Below are positions 24,562-31,694 of a stretch of DNA of 42,043 bases, piece by piece. Origin of the DNA: an uncultured Alteromonadaceae bacterium (GTDB lineage: Bacteria > Pseudomonadota > Gammaproteobacteria > Enterobacterales > Alteromonadaceae). The notes beneath the pieces are model-generated. The model had not been told where the DNA came from and did no database searches. It saw nothing but the letters and a program-made list of their open reading frames with translations. The stretch is taken from assembly GCA_938085045.1 (NCBI GenBank), contig CALKGI010000043.1, positions 1 through 42,043 of the forward strand. The letters are read 5' to 3'. The position numbers and the translations under genes are program-made. The first letter of the stretch is position 1. Every line of letters begins with the position of its first letter.

Positions 24562-25290
24562 TTAGTCACTATGTTGTCGGTTTAAAGCAAATACATCGGG
24601 ATTATGCTGTAAAAAGGTCAAAACCTGCTGGTAGTTAAAGTGTGGGTCTTGCCCGTAGAGTCCTTCAAAAACCGCTTTAGTCAGCGCAAAGTCTTCTGGA
24701 TAATCCACGGTCCATCGCTGTTTGCTAAGGTCTTGGTCGCAAGCCTGCGTGCCAATCGAAAAATCTTCGGCGTAACGTCTAACGTAAAACGTCACATGTT
24801 CTATTTCGTCTGGTTGAGTGGCTTTTTGATAGATTGTATTTAGCGTTTGAGCGGTCATGACTTCTACATCGAGCCCATCGGGGTAACTTTGGGGATAGGC
24901 ATTGGTGGTGTAATCATATTCTTGGCGCACATGTTTGTTCACCACGGCATCTACCACGGTGGCATCAATTAATGGGCAGTCACCGGTCAATCGAACAATG
25001 TGGGTGGGTTGATCTTGCTCAGATTGATAGCTTTGGGCACAATCATAAAAGCGTTTTAGTACGTTGTTTAAATCACCTCGGTAACACGGTTGACCGATTT
25101 GCTCACACATTGAAGCCAGTGGGTCGTCGGAAGGCTCAGTACTAGTGGCAACAACCAGTTTGTCGATGGATTTGCAACGGCTGAGCCTTTGTAATTGATG
25201 CTGTAGCATGGGAATGCCTAGTATTGGTGTTAATACCTTACCGGGCAGCCGGCTCGATGACATTCTCGCCTGTAATATTGCCAAAATCAT
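24562..25290 (-). CDS. SpsF-type cytidylyltransferase (CMP-nonulosonate synthetase candidate)
   Basis: 242 residues from the ATG at 25290; an upstream ATG at 25332 would give an odd polar leader overlapping the reductase gene. The nucleotide-binding signature 'ILAILQARMSSSRLPGKVL' opens the protein, as in the CTP_transf_3/SpsF group, and differs from the PARGGSKRIPRKN of classical PseF. 'RLTGDCPLIDATVVDAVV' carries the metal-binding acidic residues, and 'YPDGLDVEVMT' is also typical. It probably activates the nonulosonic acid with CTP in the cytoplasm, replacing PseF. The gene lies 20 nt downstream of the aldo/keto reductase stop. It could instead be a glycosyltransferase-like SpsF whose exact reaction is unsettled. 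Confidence 0.75.
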   Translation of the reverse strand: MILAILQARMSSSRLPGKVLTPILGIPMLQHQLQRLSRCKSIDKLVVATSTEPSDDPLASMCEQIGQPCYRGDLNNVLKRFYDCAQSYQSEQDQPTHIVRLTGDCPLIDATVVDAVVNKHVRQEYDYTTNAYPQSYPDGLDVEVMTAQTLNTIYQKATQPDEIEHVTFYVRRYAEDFSIGTQACDQDLSKQRWTVDYPEDFALTKAVFEGLYGQDPHFNYQQVLTFLQHNPDVFALNRQHSD

Positions 25291-25310
25291 AAGATTTGCT
25301 CTTTCATTTT

Positions 25311-26192
25311 TTATTGCTTTTTCTCGGGCCATAAAAATGGGCTAATCAGTGCTTCTTCGTGACAGCTGAAAGGGTCCAGTTCAAAATCGATACTCCGAGC
25401 TTTTTCGTATGCTTCGATGACCTGTTCGAGTTGTAGTTGTGAGCACACGCCAATAACAAATTTATCAACACTACGTTGCTGGTGGGCCATGGTTAACGCA
25501 GCTTGCTGGCGGGTGATGTTCAGTGATTCGCAGTAACGGTCTAAGCGCTCAAAAAGGTCTTTGTATGGCGTGAAATAGTCCGATAATTGTGTGGTTCGCA
25601 TCAATAACAAGCCCTGTAAGAACAGCGAGCGGGCATGAATTTCGACATTACGCTCTTTAAGCCATTTTATGCACCCGGTTTGAATGAATCTTTGATCGAA
25701 CAGATTGAGTGGCAATTGAATCAAATCCAAATCATAACGTTCGGCTAGCTCAAACGCTTGATTAGGATGATAAACCGAAACGCCTATTTTTTTCACCAAG
25801 CCTTGGGTTTTCAAATCGCTCAGTTGCTGATATGTCCCATCGGTTAAATCGGCGGCATTGTGTAACAGCAAACCTTCGAGGCAGTCTAAGTGCAATTTCG
25901 TTAAAGAGTGTTCTAGGGTTTGGCCGATGGTTTTTCCAATGGTTTCTATGTCGGGTATCTTGTCTATCACATTGAACATAAAATCTTGCTTAGGCAAAAC
26001 GTTACCTAGCACTGTTTCACATGTGCCATAAGCGCAACCGGTATCGAGCGTGTCGATTTCATTTTGCTGGGCTATATGCAGAATTTTTTTGACTTCTTCG
26101 ATGGCGACTTGGCCGCCGTCATTAGAAATGCCGTAATCAAGACCAAACTGGACGGTGCCTAACGCTAATTTCATGGTATTTGAGTTTTTCAT
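25311..26192 (-). CDS. aldo/keto reductase of the nonulosonate cluster
   Basis: 293 residues, a TIM-barrel NAD(P)H oxidoreductase. The expected tetrad is visible: Asp and Tyr in 'TLDTGCAYG', Lys in 'VIDKIP', and His in 'LEGLLLHNA'. Later 'QLPLNLFDQRF' and 'VDKFVIGVCSQLQLEQVIEA' match the family's C-terminal cofactor-binding part. Similar reductases accompany SpsF and class III aminotransferase genes in flagellin-modification loci; the actual substrate is unknown. The first ATG is kept; an internal ATG six codons later (26174) is also possible because 'MKLALGTVQFGLDYG' is the conserved beginning. It follows pseC by 24 nt. Confidence 0.8.
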   Translation of the reverse strand: MKNSNTMKLALGTVQFGLDYGISNDGGQVAIEEVKKILHIAQQNEIDTLDTGCAYGTCETVLGNVLPKQDFMFNVIDKIPDIETIGKTIGQTLEHSLTKLHLDCLEGLLLHNAADLTDGTYQQLSDLKTQGLVKKIGVSVYHPNQAFELAERYDLDLIQLPLNLFDQRFIQTGCIKWLKERNVEIHARSLFLQGLLLMRTTQLSDYFTPYKDLFERLDRYCESLNITRQQAALTMAHQQRSVDKFVIGVCSQLQLEQVIEAYEKARSIDFELDPFSCHEEALISPFLWPEKKQ

Positions 26193-26216
26193 ATCCGTTT
26201 TTTCACAACCATTTTT

Positions 26217-27371
26217 TCATAACAAGTCTTGAATACAATTTATGACAAAATCTTGCTGTTGCTCGTTAAGTTGTGGAAATAACGGCAAAGTGATGGCGCT
26301 TTTATAATAGGCTTCTGCGGCGGGAAAATCGCCGGGTTTAAATCCTAATTTCTGATAATAAGGTTGTAAATGCACTGGAATGTAATGCAGGTTAACGCCA
26401 ATGTTGTTGCTTCTAAGGTGTTCAAACAATGCCTTACGTGGTAACTGTGCTTCGTCGGTTAATATGATGTACAGATGATACGAAGACCAATTATCTTTGA
26501 GCTGTTGTAACGGCTGAAGTGGTAAATCAGCAAATTTTTGATCATAGCGATTGGCCAGTTGATTGCGTTTTTCAACAAAATCGTCGAGCTTGTCACTTTG
26601 GCTAAGGCCAAGGGCCGCCTGCAAGTCGGTCATGCGGTAATTAAAACCCAAATCAATTTGCTGGTAGTACCAAGGTCCGTGACTGGCCTCTGTATATAAA
26701 GATTCATCATTGGTGATGCCGTGGCTGCGCAACAAGGCCATTTTATCGGCTAATTGGGGGTTTTGAGTGGTTGCCAAACCGCCCTCTGCGGTGGTCATTA
26801 TTTTGACCGGGTGAAAACTGAAAACCGCAATATCGCTGAAACGGCAATTGCCCACGGGTTGCCCTTGGTATTTGGCGCCAATGGCGTGGCTGGCATCTTC
26901 AATAATTCTGATACCATAGGTCTGGCATAGGGCGTGAATTCGTTGCATTTCACAGCTTTGTCCTGCCAGATGAACAACTGTTAATACTTTAGGTAGGCGG
27001 TTTACCTTCGCGGCGTGTTCAAGTTTTTCTGCCAATTTGTTGGGGCACATTAGACCTGTTTCGCGATTGATATCAACAAAATCAATGTCGGCCTGACAAT
27101 AAAGGGCGACATTGGCTGAGGCGACAAACGTGATTGGGCTGGTCCAAACTAAATCTCCTTTTCCTACTTCAAGGGCAAGGCAAGCCAGATGTAATGCAGC
27201 CGTTGCGCTGCTAACCGCGCATGCATACTTGGCTTGACAAATATTGGCAATGCGGTGTTCAAAAGCGGGTATTTTTGGCCCTTGGGTCAAAAAATCTGAC
27301 GTTAGGGTTTGTACCACAGCGTCTATATCTTGCTGACTTATCTGTTGCTTACCGTAAGGGATGAAACTCAT
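26217..27371 (-). CDS. pseC: UDP-4-amino-4,6-dideoxy-AltNAc transaminase
   Basis: 384 residues, a DegT/DnrJ/EryC1 (fold type I) aminotransferase. 'IPYGKQQISQQDIDAVVQTLTSDFLTQGP' is the standard PseC opening; 'SSATAALHLACLAL', 'EDASHAIGAKYQG' with the PLP-stacking Asp/His, and Lys190 in 'FSFHPVKIMTTAEGG' form the active site; 'GFNYRMTDLQAALG' and 'GVNLHYIPVHLQPYY' follow. It aminates the 4-keto sugar made by PseB, using glutamate. The gene appears intact and its start overlaps the stop of the pseB remnant by four bases. A working PseB must therefore be encoded elsewhere, or another enzyme supplies the substrate. Confidence 0.9.
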   Translation of the reverse strand: MSFIPYGKQQISQQDIDAVVQTLTSDFLTQGPKIPAFEHRIANICQAKYACAVSSATAALHLACLALEVGKGDLVWTSPITFVASANVALYCQADIDFVDINRETGLMCPNKLAEKLEHAAKVNRLPKVLTVVHLAGQSCEMQRIHALCQTYGIRIIEDASHAIGAKYQGQPVGNCRFSDIAVFSFHPVKIMTTAEGGLATTQNPQLADKMALLRSHGITNDESLYTEASHGPWYYQQIDLGFNYRMTDLQAALGLSQSDKLDDFVEKRNQLANRYDQKFADLPLQPLQQLKDNWSSYHLYIILTDEAQLPRKALFEHLRSNNIGVNLHYIPVHLQPYYQKLGFKPGDFPAAEAYYKSAITLPLFPQLNEQQQDFVINCIQDLL

Positions 27372-27577
27372 AACATCGCCAACTTATTAAACTCGGTTAT
27401 TTGTTCACTGCACAGGGCATTTGGGATGTTAGTCTTGATGCAATCCATCGGGTTAAATTTGTCACGAGTATAGATGGTGATTTTAATGGGGTTAAACTGT
27501 TCTAACAGGGTATTGGTGTACATTTTACCCAATGAGCCTGTACCACTGATATTGAAGATGTTTTCGCCGTTAAACAT
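27368..27577 (-). pseudogene. pseB: decayed pseB (UDP-GlcNAc 4,6-dehydratase/5-epimerase) remnant
   Basis: A 69-codon ORF. Its first 39 residues match the PseB start, with damage in the Rossmann loop: 'MFNGENIFNISGTGSLGKMY' against the family's MFNxKxILITGGTGSFGKxY. Then it jumps to 'NPMDCIKTNI', which in PseB lies about 50 residues further on, and ends with 17 residues that may be the original C-terminus. Intact PseB has about 330 residues, so the SDR active site (S/T, Y, K) is gone. The frame, a plausible AAGG ribosome site and the ATGA overlap with pseC are kept, so it may survive as a translational leader for pseC. The PseB identity of residues 1-50 is clear; the C-terminal match is a guess. 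Confidence 0.75.
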
Positions 27578-27831
27578 AGATAAAAACCTTGTATGGATGC
27601 CTTGCTACGTCAACATTAGCATAAAATCTTTACCATAAACAAAGTGTTAGCAGTCTTTATTTATTAAAAGTGAGGACGCGGCAATAGATGTTTGTTTAGC
27701 GGCAATTTTTGCCAGATCTTTAGCCAAAAAAATGCTAGACTGTGTACAGGGCAATCAAGTCTGGAAGTCGTACTCGTTTTACTGTCGGCATCACAGTGTT
27801 AACGTTTAATTGGTAATTAAGGGGTAAGAAT
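27578..27831. promoter_or_regulatory. divergent promoter region between the nonulosonate operon and flagellin
   Basis: 254 nt that must contain the promoters of both the minus-strand pse operon and the plus-strand flagellin gene. I searched for sigma-28 (TAAAGTTT-N11-GCCGATAA) and sigma-54 (TGGC-N10-GC) signatures and found no convincing match. TAGACT (about 27747-27752) could be a weak -10. A GGCAA/TTGCC inverted pair lies near 27702-27714. Confidence 0.3.
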
Positions 27832-28635
27832 ATGCAAATCAACGGTATAGGTCATCAAGCAAATCATATTAATCCATCGTCTTCAAACAAGGCTGAGAGC
27901 CTTATGGAGAAGCTGGCTTCAGGTAAAAAAGTCAATTCAGCAGCTGACGACGCTGCGGGTTTGGCCATCATCAACCGGTTAAGTGCCGAGCTTGATGGTT
28001 ATTTGAGAGGCGCACAAAATGGTTATGATGGTGTTTCAGTGGCACAAACCGCAGAAGGCACGTACTCCGAGATAGGTGATTCAGTTGCCAGAATAGAAGA
28101 ACTTACTGCCCAAGCCGGCAACGGTGCTTTGAATTCTCAAGACCGTCAAGCTATTCAAACGCAAATCGACGGATTGACTGAGCACATTGGTGAAACTGTA
28201 TCAAACGCTTCTTTTGGTGGTGTTAAACTGCTTGAGAGCGCAGGTTCTATTGGCATCACCCTAGGTGGCAGCAGTTCAATTGATATTCAAACCAAAGATG
28301 CCAACGCAGATTTAGATGGTTTTGGTTTAAACAGTATTGATGTTACCAGTGCAGCAGGCAGAGCCGCCGCTCAAACCACACTAGAAAGTGCCAGCGAATA
28401 TATTAATACCAGCCGCGCCGAATTAGGTGCTACGCAAAACCGCCTAGATTCGAGCATTCGCAATCTTCATACCCAACACGAAAATGTCTCTGCCGCACGT
28501 AGCAGAAGACAAGATACTGACTTTGCCCAAGCATCGTCAGAGCGGGCGCGCAATGATATTTTGCAACAGGCTCAGATATCCATTCAAGCTCAGTCTAATT
28601 TGAATCGTGGACAAGCACTGAATCTGCTTGGATAA
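27832..28635 (+). CDS. fliC: flagellin (short form)
   Basis: 267 residues, a short flagellin. The conserved D0/D1 helices are present: 'LMEKLASGKKVNSAADDAAGLAIINRLSAEL' and 'NGYDGVSVAQTAEGTYSEIGDSVARIEELTAQAGNG' at the N-terminus, and 'ELGATQNRLDSSIRNLHTQHENVSAARSRRQDTDFAQASSERARNDILQQAQ...LNLLG' at the C-terminus. The surface-exposed middle is only some 60-70 residues, rich in Ser and Thr, where glycans would attach. The very N-terminus (MQINGIGHQANHINPSSS) departs from the usual NTNxxSLNAQ start, so it could be a secondary flagellin. AAGGGG precedes the ATG. A strong terminator follows. Neighbouring sugar genes suggest that it is glycosylated. Confidence 0.9.
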   Translation: MQINGIGHQANHINPSSSNKAESLMEKLASGKKVNSAADDAAGLAIINRLSAELDGYLRGAQNGYDGVSVAQTAEGTYSEIGDSVARIEELTAQAGNGALNSQDRQAIQTQIDGLTEHIGETVSNASFGGVKLLESAGSIGITLGGSSSIDIQTKDANADLDGFGLNSIDVTSAAGRAAAQTTLESASEYINTSRAELGATQNRLDSSIRNLHTQHENVSAARSRRQDTDFAQASSERARNDILQQAQISIQAQSNLNRGQALNLLG

Positions 28636-28686
28636 AACGATAGAATACTATCAATTTAGTCTTGCCTTGATTGCACTCAAATGATT

Positions 28687-28731
28687 AAAACAACAAAAGA
28701 TTGACGCTAAACGTCAATCTTTTGTTGTTTT
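28687..28731 (+). terminator. strong rho-independent terminator after flagellin
   Basis: aaaacaacaaaagattgacg (28687-28706) and its exact complement at 28712-28731 form a perfect 20-bp stem with a 5-nt loop ending in TTTTGTTGTTTT. Confidence 0.9.
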
Positions 28732-28797
28732 AGGCTTGCCAAATACCTCAGATCTCATATTATTAACCTTATCAAATCGAAAGATTAAAGGTTATTT

Positions 28798-30270
28798 GTG
28801 ACACACTCAGAAAAAATCATTGTCGTTGACGACAACCAGCAGCGATGTATGGCGCTCAAAACTGTGCTTGAGTTTATCGGTCAGGCCTGTGACATTATTC
28901 CCTCATCACAAATTAATGCAGAGCTTGCCAACAATCCCGCTGAGCGTTTTTCAACTTTGGTGATTGGTTCGCTGCCTGATGGCAATTATGAACAAATGAT
29001 CAAATCAGTGCCCTTTTTACCAGTGCTGGTGGTTGGTGATACATTAAAACATCTGGTTGAAACTCCTAACGTCATCGCATTGCTTAGTTATCCCTTTCAT
29101 TATGGTGAACTGACTATTCAAATCAGTGATTGTCAGGAATATCAGCGATCAATTCCCGGTAACCGTGGCAAATCAGGCAGACGTAATCATTTTCAGGGTT
29201 TTGTTGGTCATTCAGAAGCGATGAACGAAGTGCGTTTTTTGATTGAACAAGTGGCAGGTTCAAACGCCAACGTGTTGGTTCTTGGTGAATCTGGTACAGG
29301 TAAAGAAGTGGTGGCTAGCAATATTCACCTATTGTCTGAACGACAAAATGCCCCCTTTGTGCCAGTTAACTGTGGTGCTATCCCCGGTGAGTTGCTTGAA
29401 AGTGAATTGTTTGGTCATGAAAAAGGCGCGTTTACTGGCGCAATCTCTGCCCGTAAAGGCCGTTTCGAATTGGCGCAGGGCGGCACGCTGTTTCTTGATG
29501 AAATAGGCGATATGCCGTTGTTAATGCAGGTTAAATTGTTACGGGTTTTGCAAGAACGTTCATTTGAACGGGTAGGCGGCACCAAAGCGATTAAATGTGA
29601 TGTTAGGGTGATTGCTGCAACTCACCGCAACCTTGAAGATATGATTGAAACTGGTGCATTTCGTGAGGATTTATTCTACCGACTAAATGTGTTTCCTATC
29701 GAAACTCCAGCCTTAAGAGAGCGACCTGAAGATTTACCCTTGTTAATCAATGAGCTGATCAAGCGTGTTGAAGCGGAAACCAAGCAAAGCATCAAATTTT
29801 CTGATAGGGCCGTAGATTCACTTAAAGCCAGCCCATGGGCGGGTAACGTCAGGGAATTGGCGAATCTGGTCGAACGTATGGTTATCATGTATCCCGGGCA
29901 GGTGGTCGACATCACCGAATTGCCGAAAAAATACCAAACCTTTGACGTTGAAGCTTTTGTGCCGGATTATCCGGAAGAGCTAATGGAACGAGATGCAATC
30001 TATTCTATGTTTAGTGCCGACGATGAAGAACAGGACGAAGAAGAAGCTGAAGAAGATAATGGTGCCAGTGGTAACAACATCATGTGGGGCTTTTTACCGC
30101 CTGAGGGCATCCAACTCAAAGACTATATGGCTGAGATTGAGATTAACCTCATCACCCAAGCACTTGAATACCATGACTACGTGGTTGCTCGTGCAGCTGA
30201 GGTACTTGGCGTGCGACGGACTACCCTAGTTGAGAAAATGAAGAAGTATAACCTTGCTCGGGACGAGTAA
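28798..30270 (+). CDS. flrA: sigma-54-dependent flagellar master regulator FlrA/FleQ
   Basis: 490 residues; GTG start with AAAGG 6 nt upstream. Domains: a degenerate receiver (1-120) in which the phospho-acceptor position (around LVIGSL, 55-60) has no Asp; an AAA+ core with Walker A GESGTGKE (163-170), the sigma-54 contact loop GAFTGA (210-215) and the FRED/FYRLN sensor region; and a Fis-type HTH ('AAEVLGVRRTTLVEKMKKYNL') at the end. An acidic linker (DDEEQDEEEAEED, around 410-425) sits between the AAA+ and HTH parts. FlrA switches on sigma-54-dependent middle genes including flrBC and is expected to act on the promoter-like site at 30414-30430. Unusually, it directly follows flagellin. Confidence 0.93.
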   Translation: MTHSEKIIVVDDNQQRCMALKTVLEFIGQACDIIPSSQINAELANNPAERFSTLVIGSLPDGNYEQMIKSVPFLPVLVVGDTLKHLVETPNVIALLSYPFHYGELTIQISDCQEYQRSIPGNRGKSGRRNHFQGFVGHSEAMNEVRFLIEQVAGSNANVLVLGESGTGKEVVASNIHLLSERQNAPFVPVNCGAIPGELLESELFGHEKGAFTGAISARKGRFELAQGGTLFLDEIGDMPLLMQVKLLRVLQERSFERVGGTKAIKCDVRVIAATHRNLEDMIETGAFREDLFYRLNVFPIETPALRERPEDLPLLINELIKRVEAETKQSIKFSDRAVDSLKASPWAGNVRELANLVERMVIMYPGQVVDITELPKKYQTFDVEAFVPDYPEELMERDAIYSMFSADDEEQDEEEAEEDNGASGNNIMWGFLPPEGIQLKDYMAEIEINLITQALEYHDYVVARAAEVLGVRRTTLVEKMKKYNLARDE

Positions 30271-30274
30271 GCGC

Positions 30275-30330
30275 AAGGTCAAAAGCTTCACACGGACACA
30301 TGCATGTGTCCGTGTGAAACTTTTGACCTT
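30275..30330. repeat. 56-nt near-perfect palindrome in the flrA-flrB gap
   Basis: 30275-30302 and 30303-30330 are reverse complements over 28 bp with one mismatch and no loop (centre acatgcatgt). In RNA this would be a very long hairpin right after the flrA stop. It is not followed by a U-tract. It may act as a terminator, an RNase target or a protein-binding palindrome. Confidence 0.75.
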
Positions 30331-30413
30331 GAAACCCTCAACAACTCCCAATGTCAATTATCTGACAACACCAAAATCCCCACCTAACTCATTGAAAATA
30401 AACAAATAAAAGA

Positions 30414-30430
30414 TTGGCACGCATATTGAA
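30414..30430 (+). promoter_or_regulatory. sigma-54 promoter candidate for flrBC
   Basis: TTGGCACGCATATTGAA has a perfect -24 block (TTGGCACG) and TTGA where the -12 TTGC is expected, at the correct 10-nt spacing. It lies about 40 nt before the flrB start, as in the FlrA-activated flrBC promoters of polar-flagellate gammaproteobacteria. Confidence 0.6.
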
Positions 30431-30468
30431 TAATACAGACCAAGTTACAGTAGATTGGGTTATTCATT

Positions 30469-31692
30469 ATGGCATCAGCACAGAGCATACAAAGTCAGGT
30501 AGGCAAGGTAGCACACCTATCTTCTTTCACCGCTCATTCCAAACCCCCGGAGCAAGAAGCTTACCCGGGTGAATTGGCCGAGTTGCGCGAAAAAGCCAGC
30601 CGTTTGGGCCATCTGGTCGATACTCTGCCTGCCGGGGTTATTACTTTGGATAGTTGCGGTTGTATTTTTGATACCAATCAGGTTGCTGTTGACATGCTCG
30701 GCGAGCCGCTTGAGGGCGAACGCTGGATTGACGTTATCAATCGCGCCTTTAGTCCTAAAAGTGATGATGGTCATGAGGTGTCGTTAAAAGACGGTCGTCG
30801 TATCAAATTATCTATTAGCTCGCTTGACCCGCATCCGGGGCAGTTGATCTTGATGGCTGACTTAACTGAAACCCGATTATTACAAGAACGTCTAGCCCAT
30901 ATGAAACGCTTATCGGCACTGGGCAAAATGGTGGCATCTCTAGCGCATCAGGTTAGAACACCGTTATCTGCCGCAATGCTGTATGCCGCCAATATCACTA
31001 ACGAAAGAATTTCACATCAAGCTCGCAGCAAATTTGGCGTCAAGCTCAACTCTCGCTTGCAAGACCTTGAACAACAAGTCAGTAATATGTTGTTGTTCGC
31101 CAAAAGTAGCGGTAATCAGGTGGTTGAATGTCTGTCGTTGCAACAACTGTTAACAGAGGTTAAAGACGGTGCAGAAGCCATGGTGATCCAAGGTAATGGT
31201 ACCATTAGCGTGGCCTTACCTGAGCCAGATATTCTCATTCGTGGCAACAAAAGTGCATTGGCCAGTGCGATACAAAACTTAATTCATAACAGTTTAGAAC
31301 TTATTAGTCATGGCGCTCAGATTTTGATTTCGGCCCGCAGAGATCACCTTTCGCCTGATCAAGTTGTGATTGCAGTAAAAGATAATGGCCCGGGTGTTTG
31401 TGCAACTTTGGGTGAACGAGTATTCGAACCGTTTGTCACCACTAAACAATCGGGTACTGGATTAGGGCTGGCTGTTGTACACGCCATCGCTCATGCCCAT
31501 CACGGAAAGTTGAAACTCGATACTACCGTTGATGAAGGGGCCAAGTTTGATATTTATTTACCTATTCTGACGAGTGCTGAGTTAGATTCAGCCCAAACCA
31601 CGACAGCAATAGAAGCGTTAGAAGATACAGCCGATTCACAAACCGATGACACTGAAGAGTCGTTTGTGATGGCAATAACACAGGAGATATGA
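30469..31692 (+). CDS. flrB: flagellar two-component sensor kinase FlrB
   Basis: 407 residues, no membrane segments, so cytosolic. A PAS-like segment (about 45-135: 'LVDTLPAGVITLDSCGCIFDTNQVAVDMLG') is followed by HisKA with the phospho-acceptor His160 in 'MVASLAHQVRTPLSAAMLYA'. The HATPase_c domain has its N box ('SAIQNLIHNSLEL'), 'VKDNGPGV' and 'GTGLGLAVVHAIAHAHHG' (G boxes). A Thr/Asp-rich tail ends the protein. FlrB phosphorylates FlrC, which drives late flagellar genes. It overlaps or abuts flrC (flrC starts at 31695, 2 nt after this stop; an ATG overlapping the stop is less likely). Confidence 0.92.
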   Translation: MASAQSIQSQVGKVAHLSSFTAHSKPPEQEAYPGELAELREKASRLGHLVDTLPAGVITLDSCGCIFDTNQVAVDMLGEPLEGERWIDVINRAFSPKSDDGHEVSLKDGRRIKLSISSLDPHPGQLILMADLTETRLLQERLAHMKRLSALGKMVASLAHQVRTPLSAAMLYAANITNERISHQARSKFGVKLNSRLQDLEQQVSNMLLFAKSSGNQVVECLSLQQLLTEVKDGAEAMVIQGNGTISVALPEPDILIRGNKSALASAIQNLIHNSLELISHGAQILISARRDHLSPDQVVIAVKDNGPGVCATLGERVFEPFVTTKQSGTGLGLAVVHAIAHAHHGKLKLDTTVDEGAKFDIYLPILTSAELDSAQTTTAIEALEDTADSQTDDTEESFVMAITQEI

Positions 31693-31694
31693 TC

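Noticed and set aside
27701-27714. Sigma-54-like GGCAATTTTTGC upstream of flagellin
   Set aside because: GG and GC are only 8 nt apart instead of 10.
27578-27831. Sigma-28 promoter for flagellin
   Set aside because: No sequence matched both halves at proper spacing (for example TCAAGTCT lacks a GCCGATAA partner).
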